Part shown: positions 50,126 to 63,025 of the stretch, one piece after another
Numbering within the stretch: the stretch's first letter is position 1
Layout of the letters: the number at the start of each line of letters is the position of its first letter
Assembly: GCA_030430565.1 (NCBI GenBank)
Contig: JAUIKS010000025.1
Location: forward strand, 62,001 to 126,000
DNA: 64,000 nt
Reading direction: 5' to 3'
Source: Polyangia bacterium
Lineage (GTDB): Bacteria > Myxococcota_A > Polyangia > Nannocystales > Nannocystaceae
The notes under the pieces: generated by a model
What the model was told of the DNA's origin: nothing
Database searches by the model: none
The model's input: only the letters and a program-made list of their open reading frames with translations
Translations under genes and position numbers: made by a program

Positions 50126-50812
50126 ATGAGTCGAAATATCGCAACCATTGACACCTACAGCACGATCCCTCAAACCGCGAGCTATCGGCCGCCGGTCGCG
50201 ATGTCGAGCGGATCGTCCGGCGCGCGCGCGCGCGTGACGACGCGCCCGCCAGCGGCGGAGGTAGACGACGCAGACCGCGACAGCGCGTGGATCAGCCGGT
50301 CGCGCGCGCTGGCGTGGGCCTGGACCACGACGGCGGTCTTGGTCATGGCGCTCGGCGGGGCGTGGCTGGTGAACGTGGTCGCGGACTCATACGGCTCAGA
50401 GCCGACGGTCGACTTCAGCTGGAGCGTGGCGCGGCTCAGCGTCGACGACGTCGCCTCGCGCCCGGCGCTGTACGACGGGCGCGACGTCGCCGTCACGGGC
50501 CTCGTGAAGGTCGACGCGGGCGCGGAGGAACCCTCGGGGTCCCACCCCGCCGACAGCTTCGAGCTCTCGGATGACGACGGCCCCGCGTTTAACGATCGCG
50601 TCAAGATCGTCAACGCGACCGGCGAGGAGGTGCGGGTCGTCGAGGACTCGCTGGTCGAGGTCGAGGGTCGCGTGCTCGTCAGCAGCGAGGCGAACCCGCA
50701 GCCCGAGGACGTCGTGATCGTCGCCAGCCGGATCCACCGCGAGGACCCGGCCGACAAGCTGCGCAAGACCATCGAGCCCCACCCGGCACCCGTCGCGCGG
50801 GCGCGCGAGTAG
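50126..50812 (+). CDS. Single-pass membrane protein with OB-fold-like domain
   Basis: A 228-residue protein. Residues 1-65 are polar; one membrane helix follows at about 66-88 (WTTTAVLVMALGGAWLVNVV). The outer domain, about 100-215, has strands DVASRPALYDGRDVAVTGLV, SFELSDDDG, DRVKIVNATGE and SLVEVEGRVLV, the five-strand barrel pattern of OB-type domains such as those in CcmE or tRNA_anti-like proteins. No catalytic motif is visible. AAGGAG lies 14 bases from the ATG, rather far. It may bind a nucleic acid or small ligand at the periplasmic face; the context (kinase next) is only suggestive. Confidence 0.65.
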   Translation: MSRNIATIDTYSTIPQTASYRPPVAMSSGSSGARARVTTRPPAAEVDDADRDSAWISRSRALAWAWTTTAVLVMALGGAWLVNVVADSYGSEPTVDFSWSVARLSVDDVASRPALYDGRDVAVTGLVKVDAGAEEPSGSHPADSFELSDDDGPAFNDRVKIVNATGEEVRVVEDSLVEVEGRVLVSSEANPQPEDVVIVASRIHREDPADKLRKTIEPHPAPVARARE

Positions 50813-50866
50813 GTCCTCTTCACAGGCGGCGGTGACGCGGGCGGCTGGCGTCCGCGTCGCGCCGCC

Positions 50867-50890
50867 GATCCATCGATCCATCGATCCACC
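50867..50890. repeat. Three tandem GATCCATC units
   Basis: GATCCATC, GATCCATC and GATCCACC lie end to end in the region between the OB-fold gene and the kinase gene. Short simple repeat, possibly slippage; no role can be inferred. Confidence 0.6.
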
Positions 50891-51050
50891 GCGAGAGACG
50901 GTGATTCGCCGGCGCGCTCGAGCGCCGCGCGCGACGGGTAATTGGGAGGCGAGCTCTCGGCCGTAGTGAGGTGGGTCGCGCTCGAGATTTTTTCTAACGC
51001 GGCCTGTCCGTGAACCCCGTTGTGCCGGCATTGGATATTGGAGGTAGTTC

Positions 51051-53009
<1,959 letters not shown>

Positions 53010-53102
53010 CGGCACGCCGCGCGTTCATGAGGACCGCTCCACGACAACCCCGCGCCGCGCGTTCGTGTGCCGTCTCAGCACCCCGTGCTATGGAGCGGTG
53101 AG

Positions 53103-53945
53103 ATGCGCGCGCTCTTGATCGTGTACACAATCGCGGCCGCCGTCACCTGGGCGGGGAGCCAGGGGGGCGCCACGGCGGGCGCGCTGCCCGTGTTCGCCTG
53201 GTGCGCGCTGCTCGCCTTCGGTCTCCAGTGGCTGGCCTTTGTGCCAGCCTACCGGAAGCAGACAGAGAAGTTTTATGACCTTACGGGCAGCCTCACCTAC
53301 CTCAGCTGCACGGGGCTCGCGCTGGCCTTGGTCGGCCGCTTCGACCCGCGCTCGCTGCTGCTCGCGCTGTTCATCCTCGTGTGGGCGGGGCGGCTCGGCG
53401 GCTTCCTGTTCGCCCGCGTCCGCGCCGACGGCGGCGACGACCGCTTCGACACGATCAAGCCCGACCCGCTGCGCTTCTTGACCGCCTGGAGCTTGCAGGG
53501 GCTGTGGGTCTTGCTGACCGCCGGCGCCGCGTGGGCGGCGATCACCGCCGCGCAGGCGCGGCCGCTGACGGCCCTCGACATCCTCGGCGCGTCGTTGTGG
53601 ATCACGGGCTTCGCGGTCGAGGTGGTCGCCGACCAGCAAAAGCGCGCCTTCCGTGCGCGAGCCGGTCGCGGCCGCTTCATCACCACGGGTCTGTGGAGCC
53701 GGTCGCGTCACCCCAACTACGTCGGCGAGATCGTGCTGTGGATCGGCGTCGCGCTGCTCGCCCTGCCGGCGCTATCTGGCTGGCGGCTGGTGACGCTCAT
53801 CTCGCCGGTGTTCGTGTACTTGCTGCTCACCCGGGTCAGCGGCGTGCCGCTGCTGGAGAAGAAGGCCGATCGCACGTGGGGCGGTCAGGCCGACTACGAG
53901 GCCTACAAGGCCAGGACCCCGGTGCTGCTCCCGCGGCTGTGGTAG
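53103..53945 (+). CDS. DUF1295 membrane protein (steroid-reductase-like)
   Basis: A 280-residue integral membrane protein. ATG 53103 has GGAG 7 bases upstream; the open frame from 53067 is extra. About seven helices are present. The C-terminal signature SRHPNYVGEIVLWIGVALL, followed by SPVFVYLLLTRVSGVPLLE and ending YKARTPVLLP, is typical of DUF1295, related to steroid 5-alpha reductases and isoprenylcysteine methyltransferases. The H-P-N-Y motif likely contributes to cofactor binding. It may reduce a lipid or steroid-like substrate. It converges with the channel operon. Confidence 0.9.
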   Translation: MRALLIVYTIAAAVTWAGSQGGATAGALPVFAWCALLAFGLQWLAFVPAYRKQTEKFYDLTGSLTYLSCTGLALALVGRFDPRSLLLALFILVWAGRLGGFLFARVRADGGDDRFDTIKPDPLRFLTAWSLQGLWVLLTAGAAWAAITAAQARPLTALDILGASLWITGFAVEVVADQQKRAFRARAGRGRFITTGLWSRSRHPNYVGEIVLWIGVALLALPALSGWRLVTLISPVFVYLLLTRVSGVPLLEKKADRTWGGQADYEAYKARTPVLLPRLW

Positions 53946-53970
53946 CGCTCCTCGAGGGTCGCCGTCGGGC

Positions 53971-56487
53971 TCACGCCGACTCGGGCTTGCGCCGCGAGAG
54001 CAGCTCCTGCGTGAGCCGCTGGCTCCTCCGTAAGATGTCTTTAAGGTCAGCCTCGTCCTCGGCCAGCGCGATCACGCGGTCGCCCGGATCGACGAGCGCG
54101 CTCGGGTCGGGGTTGACCAGCAGCCGACGCTGCAGGTCGGCGCCGGCGCTGATCTCGGCGCCGCTGCTGCGGAACAGGCCCAGCGGGACCACGCCGCAGC
54201 GGCCCTCGAGGGTGTAGAGCACGCGGCGGACCAGCCGCCACCGATTGCCGTGGAACCACTCGGGCAGCTCGGCGGTGTAGACCTCGGAGTTGTCCTCATC
54301 GAAGGTGACGAGGCTGTGGAAGAGCTGCGGGAACGCCGGGTCGGCGCTCGCGGTCGCGAGCCAGGCGTCCGCCAGCTCCTGCCCGCGCACCGGGATGACC
54401 CAGCCGCGGAAGGGGTCGAAGAGCTCGCGCGGCTCGTGGTCCCCGGCCTCGACGAGCGTCGAGGGCAGCACCTGCCGGGGCGTGCGGTGCCCGGCGGTCG
54501 CCAGGGTCGTGAGCGCCGGCGGTAGCACGGCGCTCTGCTCGGGCGAGATCTCGGCGGCCTGCGCGGCCGTGAGCGCGCGCTGGTGGTGGTCGGCGCCGCA
54601 GGCCTGATGGACCGCGCGGGTGATCCGCAGCGGGTGGTAGCGCGGGCCCTTGTTGTAGCGGTGGTCTCCTTGCAGCACGACGACCCGCGCGGCCCTGGGC
54701 AGGCGCAGGCCCACGAGGTCGCTGGGGACCTCGGGGTTCTCGTGGTGGATCACGAGGCCCTTGATGCGCGCGAGGTGCAGGCGCACGCGCTTGGGCAGCC
54801 CGTCGGAGACGACCACGTGGATCGAGCGGAACTGCGTCGGGCCGGGGCTGCGCAGCAGCCGGATCAGCGGCAGCATCTCCTCGCGGAAGTTGAGGATCAC
54901 GATGTGCCCCTTGAGCCGCTGGAACAGGCGCGTCTGGTCGCGGCCGAACAGGCTCGTGAGCGCGGCCGTGAACCACGCGAGGAAGCCGAGGCCGGCGATC
55001 GTCGCCATCGCGCCGATAAAGCGCGCCGTCGAGCTCTTCACGGTCTCGGCGCTGAAGTTGCCCGTGGCGAAGGTGTTGATCTCCCAAAACGAGTCGTCGA
55101 GCGTGCGCAGGTGGGCGTTGGAGTCGTGCTCGATGCTCCAGACGATCACCGTCGAGATCAGCACCAGCACCGCGAACGCGGCGAAGGGGACGAGCGGGTT
55201 GGAGAGGTGGCCCTCGAAGTTGGAGCTGAGCCGGTCGCGCAGGATCCCGCGGCGTCGCAGGTAGCGGCGCAGCAGCAGCAGCAGCGTGAGCAGGACGACC
55301 GTGATCCCGCCATAGCGCAGCAGCGCCCCGCGTCGTCGGCTGCGCTCGCGATCGTCGGCGACCGGGTGCAGCGGGATCGGCTCCTGCTCCGCGAAGCTGT
55401 GCCAGCGCGGGCGAATACCGAGCTGCTTGTCCTCGGGGTGCGCGGCCGCGTCGTCCGCCGCGTCGAGCAGCGCCAGCGTCGCGCGGTTGTGCTCGGCGCG
55501 GTGGGCCTCGTGCTCGGCGTTGTCCGTCGTCAGCAGGACCGTCGTCACGCAGATCGTCGGCAGCCCGAACTCCAGCCCGGGGTAGGTCTTCGGCTCGATC
55601 TGGCAGACCCGGTAGTAGGGGTAGCCGTCGATCAGGCGATCGATCACCTTGTCGGGCAGCGGGTTCACCGACGCGACCCCGGACGCGATCATGTCCGCGA
55701 TGTCCGGATGGCCAGGCTCCGTGGTCCGCAGCATCACGAGCAGGTCGCCGCCGCGCATGGCCGCGAAGGCCTTGGACGAGCCGGCCTCGAGGCGGTTGAG
55801 ATCATCAACCGTGAGCCCGGCGGCGCCGACGATCACCTTGCCGGTCTCGAAGCTGCCCGAGCTCTCCTTGCCGATGTAGATCGGGTGGTCGCCGACCCCC
55901 GCGAGGCTGGAGAGCCGCACCGGGCGGCGCACGAGCATGTGCACGGCGCCGTCGGTCAGCGCGGCGACCAGCCGGAGATGGCTCTTGCGCGCCATCTCCG
56001 AGGTCACGTCGCACATCCAGCCGCTGTGGTGCTCCGTCTCGTCCGCGCCCTCGGCGGGCTCGACCGTTCGCTCGGCGACGCGGCTCGCCTTGAAGGCCTC
56101 GGCCGCGACGTCGTACTGCACCAGCGCGAAGTCGAGCTCGCCCTGGAGCAGCATGCGGATGTTCTCGCACGAGCCCTTGGTCTCGCGCAGATCGATGTCG
56201 ATCGTCGCGCTCGTGCGCTCGAGCCCGCGGCGCAGCGCCTTGCCGATGCGGAGGAAGCCGCCGCGCTTGCCCCCGGTGCCGAAGCTGTAGAGCGGCAGGC
56301 CATTTCGTCGCGGCCGCTCGCCCGCGGCGTCGCCCGCCGGCGCGGTCTCGGGCTCGGGCTCGGGCTCGGCTCCAGCGGGGGTCGGCGCGCCCGCGGCCGC
56401 GCCGGGGATCAGCGCGAGCGCGAGCGCGAGGAGTCCGAGGCGGCGCTTGAGGCGATGACGCATAGGCTCGACTCGACGAAGGTTCAT
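53971..56487 (-). CDS. TAXI-type binding domain fused to Castor/Pollux-like ion channel with RCK domains
   Basis: An 838-residue protein starting at ATG 56487, which overlaps the TGA of the upstream RCK gene (ATGA). Signal peptide at 9-34. Residues about 55-390 match the TAXI solute receptor family: YSFGTGGKRGGFLRIGKAL, GSCENIRMLLQGELDFALVQ, HPIYIGKESSGSFETGKVI. A membrane helix near 393-411 crosses to the cytoplasm; a second helix (FAAFAVLVLISTVIVW) and third (AMATIAGLGFLAWFTAAL) flank the pore loop SFWEINTFATGNFSAE near 465. T-G-N replaces the K+ filter T-V-G-Y-G; plant CASTOR/POLLUX channels have A-G-N in this place. The rest is RCK-like: GHIVILNFREEMLPLIRLL, VVVSDGLPK, then a second half with FHGNRWRLVRRVLYTLEG. 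This would couple an external ligand to cation flow. Confidence 0.8.
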   Translation of the reverse strand: MNLRRVEPMRHRLKRRLGLLALALALIPGAAAGAPTPAGAEPEPEPETAPAGDAAGERPRRNGLPLYSFGTGGKRGGFLRIGKALRRGLERTSATIDIDLRETKGSCENIRMLLQGELDFALVQYDVAAEAFKASRVAERTVEPAEGADETEHHSGWMCDVTSEMARKSHLRLVAALTDGAVHMLVRRPVRLSSLAGVGDHPIYIGKESSGSFETGKVIVGAAGLTVDDLNRLEAGSSKAFAAMRGGDLLVMLRTTEPGHPDIADMIASGVASVNPLPDKVIDRLIDGYPYYRVCQIEPKTYPGLEFGLPTICVTTVLLTTDNAEHEAHRAEHNRATLALLDAADDAAAHPEDKQLGIRPRWHSFAEQEPIPLHPVADDRERSRRRGALLRYGGITVVLLTLLLLLRRYLRRRGILRDRLSSNFEGHLSNPLVPFAAFAVLVLISTVIVWSIEHDSNAHLRTLDDSFWEINTFATGNFSAETVKSSTARFIGAMATIAGLGFLAWFTAALTSLFGRDQTRLFQRLKGHIVILNFREEMLPLIRLLRSPGPTQFRSIHVVVSDGLPKRVRLHLARIKGLVIHHENPEVPSDLVGLRLPRAARVVVLQGDHRYNKGPRYHPLRITRAVHQACGADHHQRALTAAQAAEISPEQSAVLPPALTTLATAGHRTPRQVLPSTLVEAGDHEPRELFDPFRGWVIPVRGQELADAWLATASADPAFPQLFHSLVTFDEDNSEVYTAELPEWFHGNRWRLVRRVLYTLEGRCGVVPLGLFRSSGAEISAGADLQRRLLVNPDPSALVDPGDRVIALAEDEADLKDILRRSQRLTQELLSRRKPESA

Positions 56488-57266
56488 CCCGGGGCGTGAT
56501 TCGGCGCGGCGGTCAGCGCCACGAGGCCGGCCGCGTCGCGCAGCGGCGCCCGGGGGCCAGGGTTGAGCTCGAGGCGCGAGCGCACGCGCGAGCCGCCGCG
56601 CGCGCGCGAGTAGAGCCCGACCACGGTGATCGGCGCGCCCGCCTCGTCGCGCTCGAGCTCGATGCACGCGTCACGGAACTGCTTCTCGCGCAGCGCCTCG
56701 GGGATCGGCAGCAGCTGGACGCTGTGCTGGCGCTCGATCAGCTCGACGAGGAAGCGGAACACCGCCAGGTCGACGCAGGCGTGGGCCATCAGCGCCGAGC
56801 GCAGGAAGCCGTCGTAGAAGATCGTCGCCACGCCGTGCCCGGCGAACTCGAAGGCGGCCTCGGGATCGTCGACCGCGACGACGATGTTGGGCACCGGATC
56901 ATCCTCGCAGGCGCGCTTGATCGCCGCGCACGCGAGCCGGGAGAACGCGTCGGGCTCGCTGCGCCCGTGGTGTGGGAGCACGACCACGGCGCGGGCGGAG
57001 CGAATGTCGAGCTCGTCGCGCAGGAAGGTGGTGAAGCGCTCGATGCTCTGGTTGTCGACCTGACCGCGGCGGTAGCTGAACTCCGGGCGCTCGGTCTCAT
57101 CGGCGATGCTGCGCTCGATGTAGCGGGGGTCGTGATGGCCCACGCAGACCAGCTGCGCGTCCTCGCCGAGGCGCGCGAGCGACTGCAGCAGACCGATGTC
57201 CTCCGGGTCCCAGTTGATCACGACGATGCGCGCGAGACCCGGGTTATGCTGCACGTCAGAGGGCAT
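56484..57266 (-). CDS. RCK-domain protein, partner of the downstream channel
   Basis: A 260-residue soluble protein. ATG 57266 (MPSDVQHNPGLARIVVI) is chosen; the Arg-rich upstream frame is not coding-like. It opens with the first strand of an RCK fold, RIVVINWDPEDIGLLQSLAR, then LVCVGHHDPRYIERS and AVVVLPHHGRSEPDAFSR, where the S-E-P-D region lies where RCK domains bind ligand. PNIVVAVDDPEAAFEFA and ALMAHACVDLAVFRFLVELI follow the Castor/Pollux pattern of a helix-rich dimer interface. The end is a TrkA-C-like strand set. It is translationally coupled to the TAXI-channel gene, suggesting the gating ring is built from two gene products. Confidence 0.78.
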   Translation of the reverse strand: MPSDVQHNPGLARIVVINWDPEDIGLLQSLARLGEDAQLVCVGHHDPRYIERSIADETERPEFSYRRGQVDNQSIERFTTFLRDELDIRSARAVVVLPHHGRSEPDAFSRLACAAIKRACEDDPVPNIVVAVDDPEAAFEFAGHGVATIFYDGFLRSALMAHACVDLAVFRFLVELIERQHSVQLLPIPEALREKQFRDACIELERDEAGAPITVVGLYSRARGGSRVRSRLELNPGPRAPLRDAAGLVALTAAPNHAPG

Positions 57267-57841
57267 GTGGACGGCCGGAGGAACACACCGTGGGCGGGTG
57301 TTCGTGTCAAGCAGAGTGTGTGGACCCGGCGACGCTCGCTCGCCGTCGCCCCTCCGCATATTTTTCGGCGCGCTACGCGGGCGCTCGCCTCCGCCGCGCG
57401 GAGCGACGAACGCTTCGCGCCCCGGTCGCGGCGCTCGCGGGCGACGCCGTGACCGTCGAGAACTCACGCCCGCCGGTAGCACATTTCTCGAAGGACATGT
57501 TGGGGCGCAGCGCCGCTTCCCTCGCGTCGCGAGCTCGGCGCGTCGTTCAAAAAAATTCTCGACGCGTTGTAATCACGCGGCGCGGCGCGGCAATGACCTG
57601 TTGAGAGCGCCGACGCGTTCGACCCGCGCGACCGAGTCACGCGTCGGGCGAGCGCGCGTCGCTCCGCGAACCTGTCAAAGACAACTCGTCACCGACAACC
57701 TGTAAACCAGCCCGCTCGTCCGCGTCGTGTTCAGCTCGCGCGCGGGGGAGGGGGCGCGAAGCGAGCCGCGCGACGTCCGTGCGGGGTCGGACCTCGGTCT
57801 GAACCCGGCCCCGGCGGCGCGCGGCAGAGGGAACAACCTAC
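57267..57841. other. Intergenic region, 575 bases
   Basis: No credible gene. Notable elements: ATTTCT-N4-GGACAT at 57483-57498, a weak relative of the 16-bp palindrome; an A-run at 57547-57553; and AACCTGT repeated at 57669 and 57701 in an otherwise polar stretch. It must contain the promoter of the Cys-rich lipoprotein gene (57842) and of the leftward RCK gene (57266). Confidence 0.45.
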
Positions 57842-59020
57842 ATGCAACGTACGACCACTCTCCTGTCCCGCACCCACGCTGTCACCCGCGCGCTCGCGCT
57901 GAGCCTGTCCGCGCTGTTCATCCCGATGTCTCTGCTCGCCTGTGATCTGATCTCGACCGAGCACGGCCCCGACGGCGACGCGCCGGGCGAGGACTGCGGC
58001 GCGCTCTTCGAGCAGTGCCTCGAGGGGGAGGGGGACCCCGACCAGTGCCACGAGCTCCTGCTCGAGTGCGAGGGCCCCGGAGCGCCGAATGACGGCGTCG
58101 AGTGCGAGCAGCTCTTCGTCGAGTGCGTCGAGCTCTGGGAGGAGGACCCGGCCGTCTGCGAGGAGATCTTCGGTCAGTGCGTCGGCGTAGAGCCGCCGGA
58201 GCCGGAGCCCGGCGAGGGCTGCGAGCAGCAGTTCTTCGAGTGCATGGAGATCTGGGGCGAGGACCCGGCGCTCTGCGAGCAGCTGCTGCACGAGTGTGTC
58301 GGCGGCGAGCCCGAGCCCTGCCCCGAGCCGCAGCCGTGGCCAGGCGAGGGTTGTGAGCTCGAGCTGCACGAGTGCCTCGAGGGGGGCGTGGAGCCCGACC
58401 TGTGCCACGTGATCTTTGAAGAGTGCGTGGGCGGGGGAGAGCCGTGGCCGGAGCCGGAGCCCCCGTGCCCCGAGCCGGAGCCAGAGCCGGAGCCCCCGTG
58501 CCCCGAGCCGGAGCCGGGGGAGGGCTGCGAGCTCGAGCTGCAGGAGTGTCTGGAGTGGGGCATGGAGCCCGACCTGTGTCACGTGATCTTCGAAGAGTGC
58601 GTGGGCGGGGGAGAGCCGTGGCCGGAGCCGATGCCGGGCGAGGGCTGCGAGCTCGAGCTGCACGCGTGCTTGGAGGGGGGCGAGGACCCGGAGCAGTGCC
58701 ACGCGATCTTCGAGGAGTGTCTGGGCGGGGGAGAGCCGTGGCCGGAGCCGGAGCCGGGCGAAGGCTGCGAGCTCGAGCTGCATGAGTGCCTCGAGGGGGG
58801 CATGGAGCCCGACCTGTGTCACGTGATCTTCGAGGAGTGCGTGGGCGGTGATCCGTGGCCTGAGCCTGAGCCTGAGCCGGGGGAGGGCTGCGAGCTCGAG
58901 CTGCACGAGTGCCTCGAGGGGGGCATGGAGCCCGACCTGTGCCACGTGATCTTCGAGGAGTGTCTGGGCGGTGATCCGTGGCCCGAGCCCGATCCCGATC
59001 AAGACCCGCAGCTTCCTTAA
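57842..59020 (+). CDS. Acidic Cys-rich tandem repeat lipoprotein
   Basis: A 392-residue lipoprotein, AGAGGGA 8-9 bases before ATG 57842. The signal peptide ends MSLLAC. The mature part is eight repeats of C-x6-C-x9/10-C-x6-C, for example CELELHECLEGGMEPDLC then HVIFEEC, joined by Pro/Glu/Trp linkers (GGEPWPEPEPGEG). The spacing within a repeat fits two helices stapled by two disulfides, as in CHCH-type hairpins, though no homology is implied. The protein is very acidic and has no basic residues in the repeats. Location is the cell surface or periplasm; metal or calcium binding is possible. I know no family for this repeat. Confidence 0.85.
   Translation: MQRTTTLLSRTHAVTRALALSLSALFIPMSLLACDLISTEHGPDGDAPGEDCGALFEQCLEGEGDPDQCHELLLECEGPGAPNDGVECEQLFVECVELWEEDPAVCEEIFGQCVGVEPPEPEPGEGCEQQFFECMEIWGEDPALCEQLLHECVGGEPEPCPEPQPWPGEGCELELHECLEGGVEPDLCHVIFEECVGGGEPWPEPEPPCPEPEPEPEPPCPEPEPGEGCELELQECLEWGMEPDLCHVIFEECVGGGEPWPEPMPGEGCELELHACLEGGEDPEQCHAIFEECLGGGEPWPEPEPGEGCELELHECLEGGMEPDLCHVIFEECVGGDPWPEPEPEPGEGCELELHECLEGGMEPDLCHVIFEECLGGDPWPEPDPDQDPQLP
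57990..58970 (+). repeat. DNA-level tandem repeats encoding the Cys hairpin units
   Basis: Eight repeat units within the Cys-rich lipoprotein gene. Units 4 to 8 are nearly identical in DNA sequence over about 80 bases (GAGCTCGAGCTGCACGAGTG recurs), while units 1 to 3 are diverged. The pattern implies recent copying at the 3' side. Confidence 0.8.
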
Positions 59021-59045
59021 AAGCCCGATCGGGTATGAGGAGGAC

Positions 59046-59069
59046 GCTCGCCCCGCGCGCGGGGCGAGC
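59046..59069. terminator. 24-bp perfect palindrome after the Cys-rich gene
   Basis: GCTCGCCCCGCG directly abuts its reverse complement CGCGGGGCGAGC (59046-59069), giving a 12-bp stem with no loop of its own (about 10 bp with a 4-base loop). No T-run follows. It is 25 bases after the lipoprotein stop and most likely marks the transcript end. Confidence 0.5.
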
Positions 59070-59077
59070 CGAAGCGC

Positions 59078-59203
59078 GTGACAACGCTGGGGGCCCGGTT
59101 TCTCGATTGGGAGGAGCAGCTCGCCCAGGAGCCCGGTGCGCTCGACGGCGGCACGCACATCCTGTTCGCGGTCGAGCGGCTCGAGCGCGCGGACGCGGCG
59201 TGA
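59078..59203 (+). CDS. Possible small protein or gene remnant (41 codons)
   Basis: GTG 59078 to TGA 59203 reads GARFLDWEEQLAQEPGALDG then GTHILFAVERLERADAA. Codon bias and residue mix look like real protein, amphipathic helix then strand then helix. No ribosome site is evident and there is no known family. It could be the leftover 3' end of a deleted gene. The next gene starts 54 bases downstream. Confidence 0.3.
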   Translation: MTTLGARFLDWEEQLAQEPGALDGGTHILFAVERLERADAA

Positions 59204-59257
59204 GCTCCCCACGCCGCGAAATTGTCAGACCGCGGCGCGCGGCTGGTAGGTTCCGGC

Positions 59258-61738
<2,481 letters not shown>

Positions 61739-61747
61739 CGCGGCGTA

Positions 61748-62887
61748 TCAGACCGGCGGCGGGAACATGTCGCAGACCGCCTCGATCACGTCGAGCGCCT
61801 CCTGCAGCGGCGTCGTGAAGTCGTTGTCGCAGATGCTGCCCCAGTAGGCGTTCTGCGGGGAGTTGTTGACGAAGGAGTGCAGGCGCGGGGCCTTGACCGC
61901 GCCGTCGTCGTTCATCACGTCGCCGCAGCTGGTGTCCGCGGGTCCGGAGAACACGACGGTCGCCAGGCGATCGGTCTCGCCGCCCTTCAGGTCGACGAAC
62001 TGGTTGTAGTACTCCTGCACGGGCGTCGCCGGCGGCGGGATCAGCCCCCAGGTCTCGGGGATCTCCCACACCGACTGGTCGTCCTCGTCGGTGAAGATCA
62101 CGAGCACGAGCAGCGCGTCGTCACGCAGGAAGCCGGCGTTGTAGGCCTCTTGGTCGATCACGCGGTCGACCAGGGCCGCGCGCGCGGCCTCCAGCGGCAT
62201 CTCGTCGAACTCGCCGCCGTCCATCGAGGCGATGCACTGGAACTGCGTGGCGACCGTGTTGACGTCGTCCTGCTCGATCCACTTGCCGGGCGGCTCGTCG
62301 TTTTGACAGTTCAGCCGGTCGGCGTTGTGCTGCAGGCGGCCGCGGTGGCCCTGGCCGCAGATCAGGTTGAGCACGCACTTGTCGGTCCCGGCCATGTCCG
62401 TCGAGACCACGCCGATGCGGTAGTTGATGTTCTTCTCCTGCACGAGCTCCTGGTCGATGGTCTCGACCAGGCTCGGGAACGCGGCCGTCAGCTTGTTCTG
62501 CTCGTCGGACATCGAGCCCGAGTCATCGATCACGAACAGGATGTCGACCTTCTTGCAGCCCAGGTCCTCGCCGTCGGTGGGGTCGATGGTGCCTGTGGTC
62601 TCGGCCGCGCCGACATCGTACTTCGGCTCGTTCGTGTTCGCGTCGGAGCTCTCCCCCATGCTCCCAGAGCCGTCGGTCCCGGTCGTGCTCCCGCTCGTGC
62701 CGCCGCCGCCGGTGCCGTTGGTCGTGGCCGCGCTCGTGACCTGCGAATTCGTGGTGCCCGCCGAGGGCCCCGCCGAGCTCACCTGCCCGTCCGACTCCGA
62801 GGCGCTGTCGACGGCGCTGTCACCACAGGCGAGGGCGAGCGCGCAGAGGAGAACAACAGACGAGCCAAGGAATCGATGCATACGCAA
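61748..62887 (-). CDS. Von Willebrand factor A domain lipoprotein
   Basis: A 379-residue lipoprotein. The signal peptide ends LALAC. A Ser/Thr/Gly linker closes with PKYDVGAAETTGT. The vWA domain starts KVDILFVIDDSGSMSDEQ, with the complete MIDAS D-x-S-x-S near residue 120, and continues YRIGVVSTDM, LRDDALLVLVIFTDEDDQS. Several Cys pairs (CVLNLICGQG, SCGDVMNDD) suit a periplasmic or surface location. The ending ICDNDFTTPLQEALDVIEAVC matches the two tandem lipoproteins at 20407-22506, making those divergent relatives with a damaged MIDAS. It should bind a metal-dependent protein ligand. Confidence 0.92.
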   Translation of the reverse strand: MRMHRFLGSSVVLLCALALACGDSAVDSASESDGQVSSAGPSAGTTNSQVTSAATTNGTGGGGTSGSTTGTDGSGSMGESSDANTNEPKYDVGAAETTGTIDPTDGEDLGCKKVDILFVIDDSGSMSDEQNKLTAAFPSLVETIDQELVQEKNINYRIGVVSTDMAGTDKCVLNLICGQGHRGRLQHNADRLNCQNDEPPGKWIEQDDVNTVATQFQCIASMDGGEFDEMPLEAARAALVDRVIDQEAYNAGFLRDDALLVLVIFTDEDDQSVWEIPETWGLIPPPATPVQEYYNQFVDLKGGETDRLATVVFSGPADTSCGDVMNDDGAVKAPRLHSFVNNSPQNAYWGSICDNDFTTPLQEALDVIEAVCDMFPPPV

Positions 62888-62977
62888 ACGCTATCACTTG
62901 TGGACGGCGGCGGCGCGTGAGCTATCCGGCAACACGCGGCCCGAGGTGGGTGTTTCCCCGGGTGAAGCGACGGCAAG

Positions 62978-62993
62978 ATGTCTCGATAGACAT
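62978..62993. promoter_or_regulatory. Perfect palindrome ATGTCT-N4-AGACAT upstream of vWA lipoprotein
   Basis: ATGTCTCGATAGACAT, 91 bases before the leftward ATG at 62887 and in the 138-base gap after the yedK stop. Same arms and spacing as the sites at 43596 and 63859. Confidence 0.6.
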
Positions 62994-63025
62994 ATTGCAG
63001 ATGTGCGCAGGTGTAGGTGTGAAGC

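Noticed and set aside
49792..50151. 119-codon frame before the OB-fold gene
   Set aside because: Ser/Arg/Pro-rich, no ribosome site, runs into the next gene; region looks regulatory.
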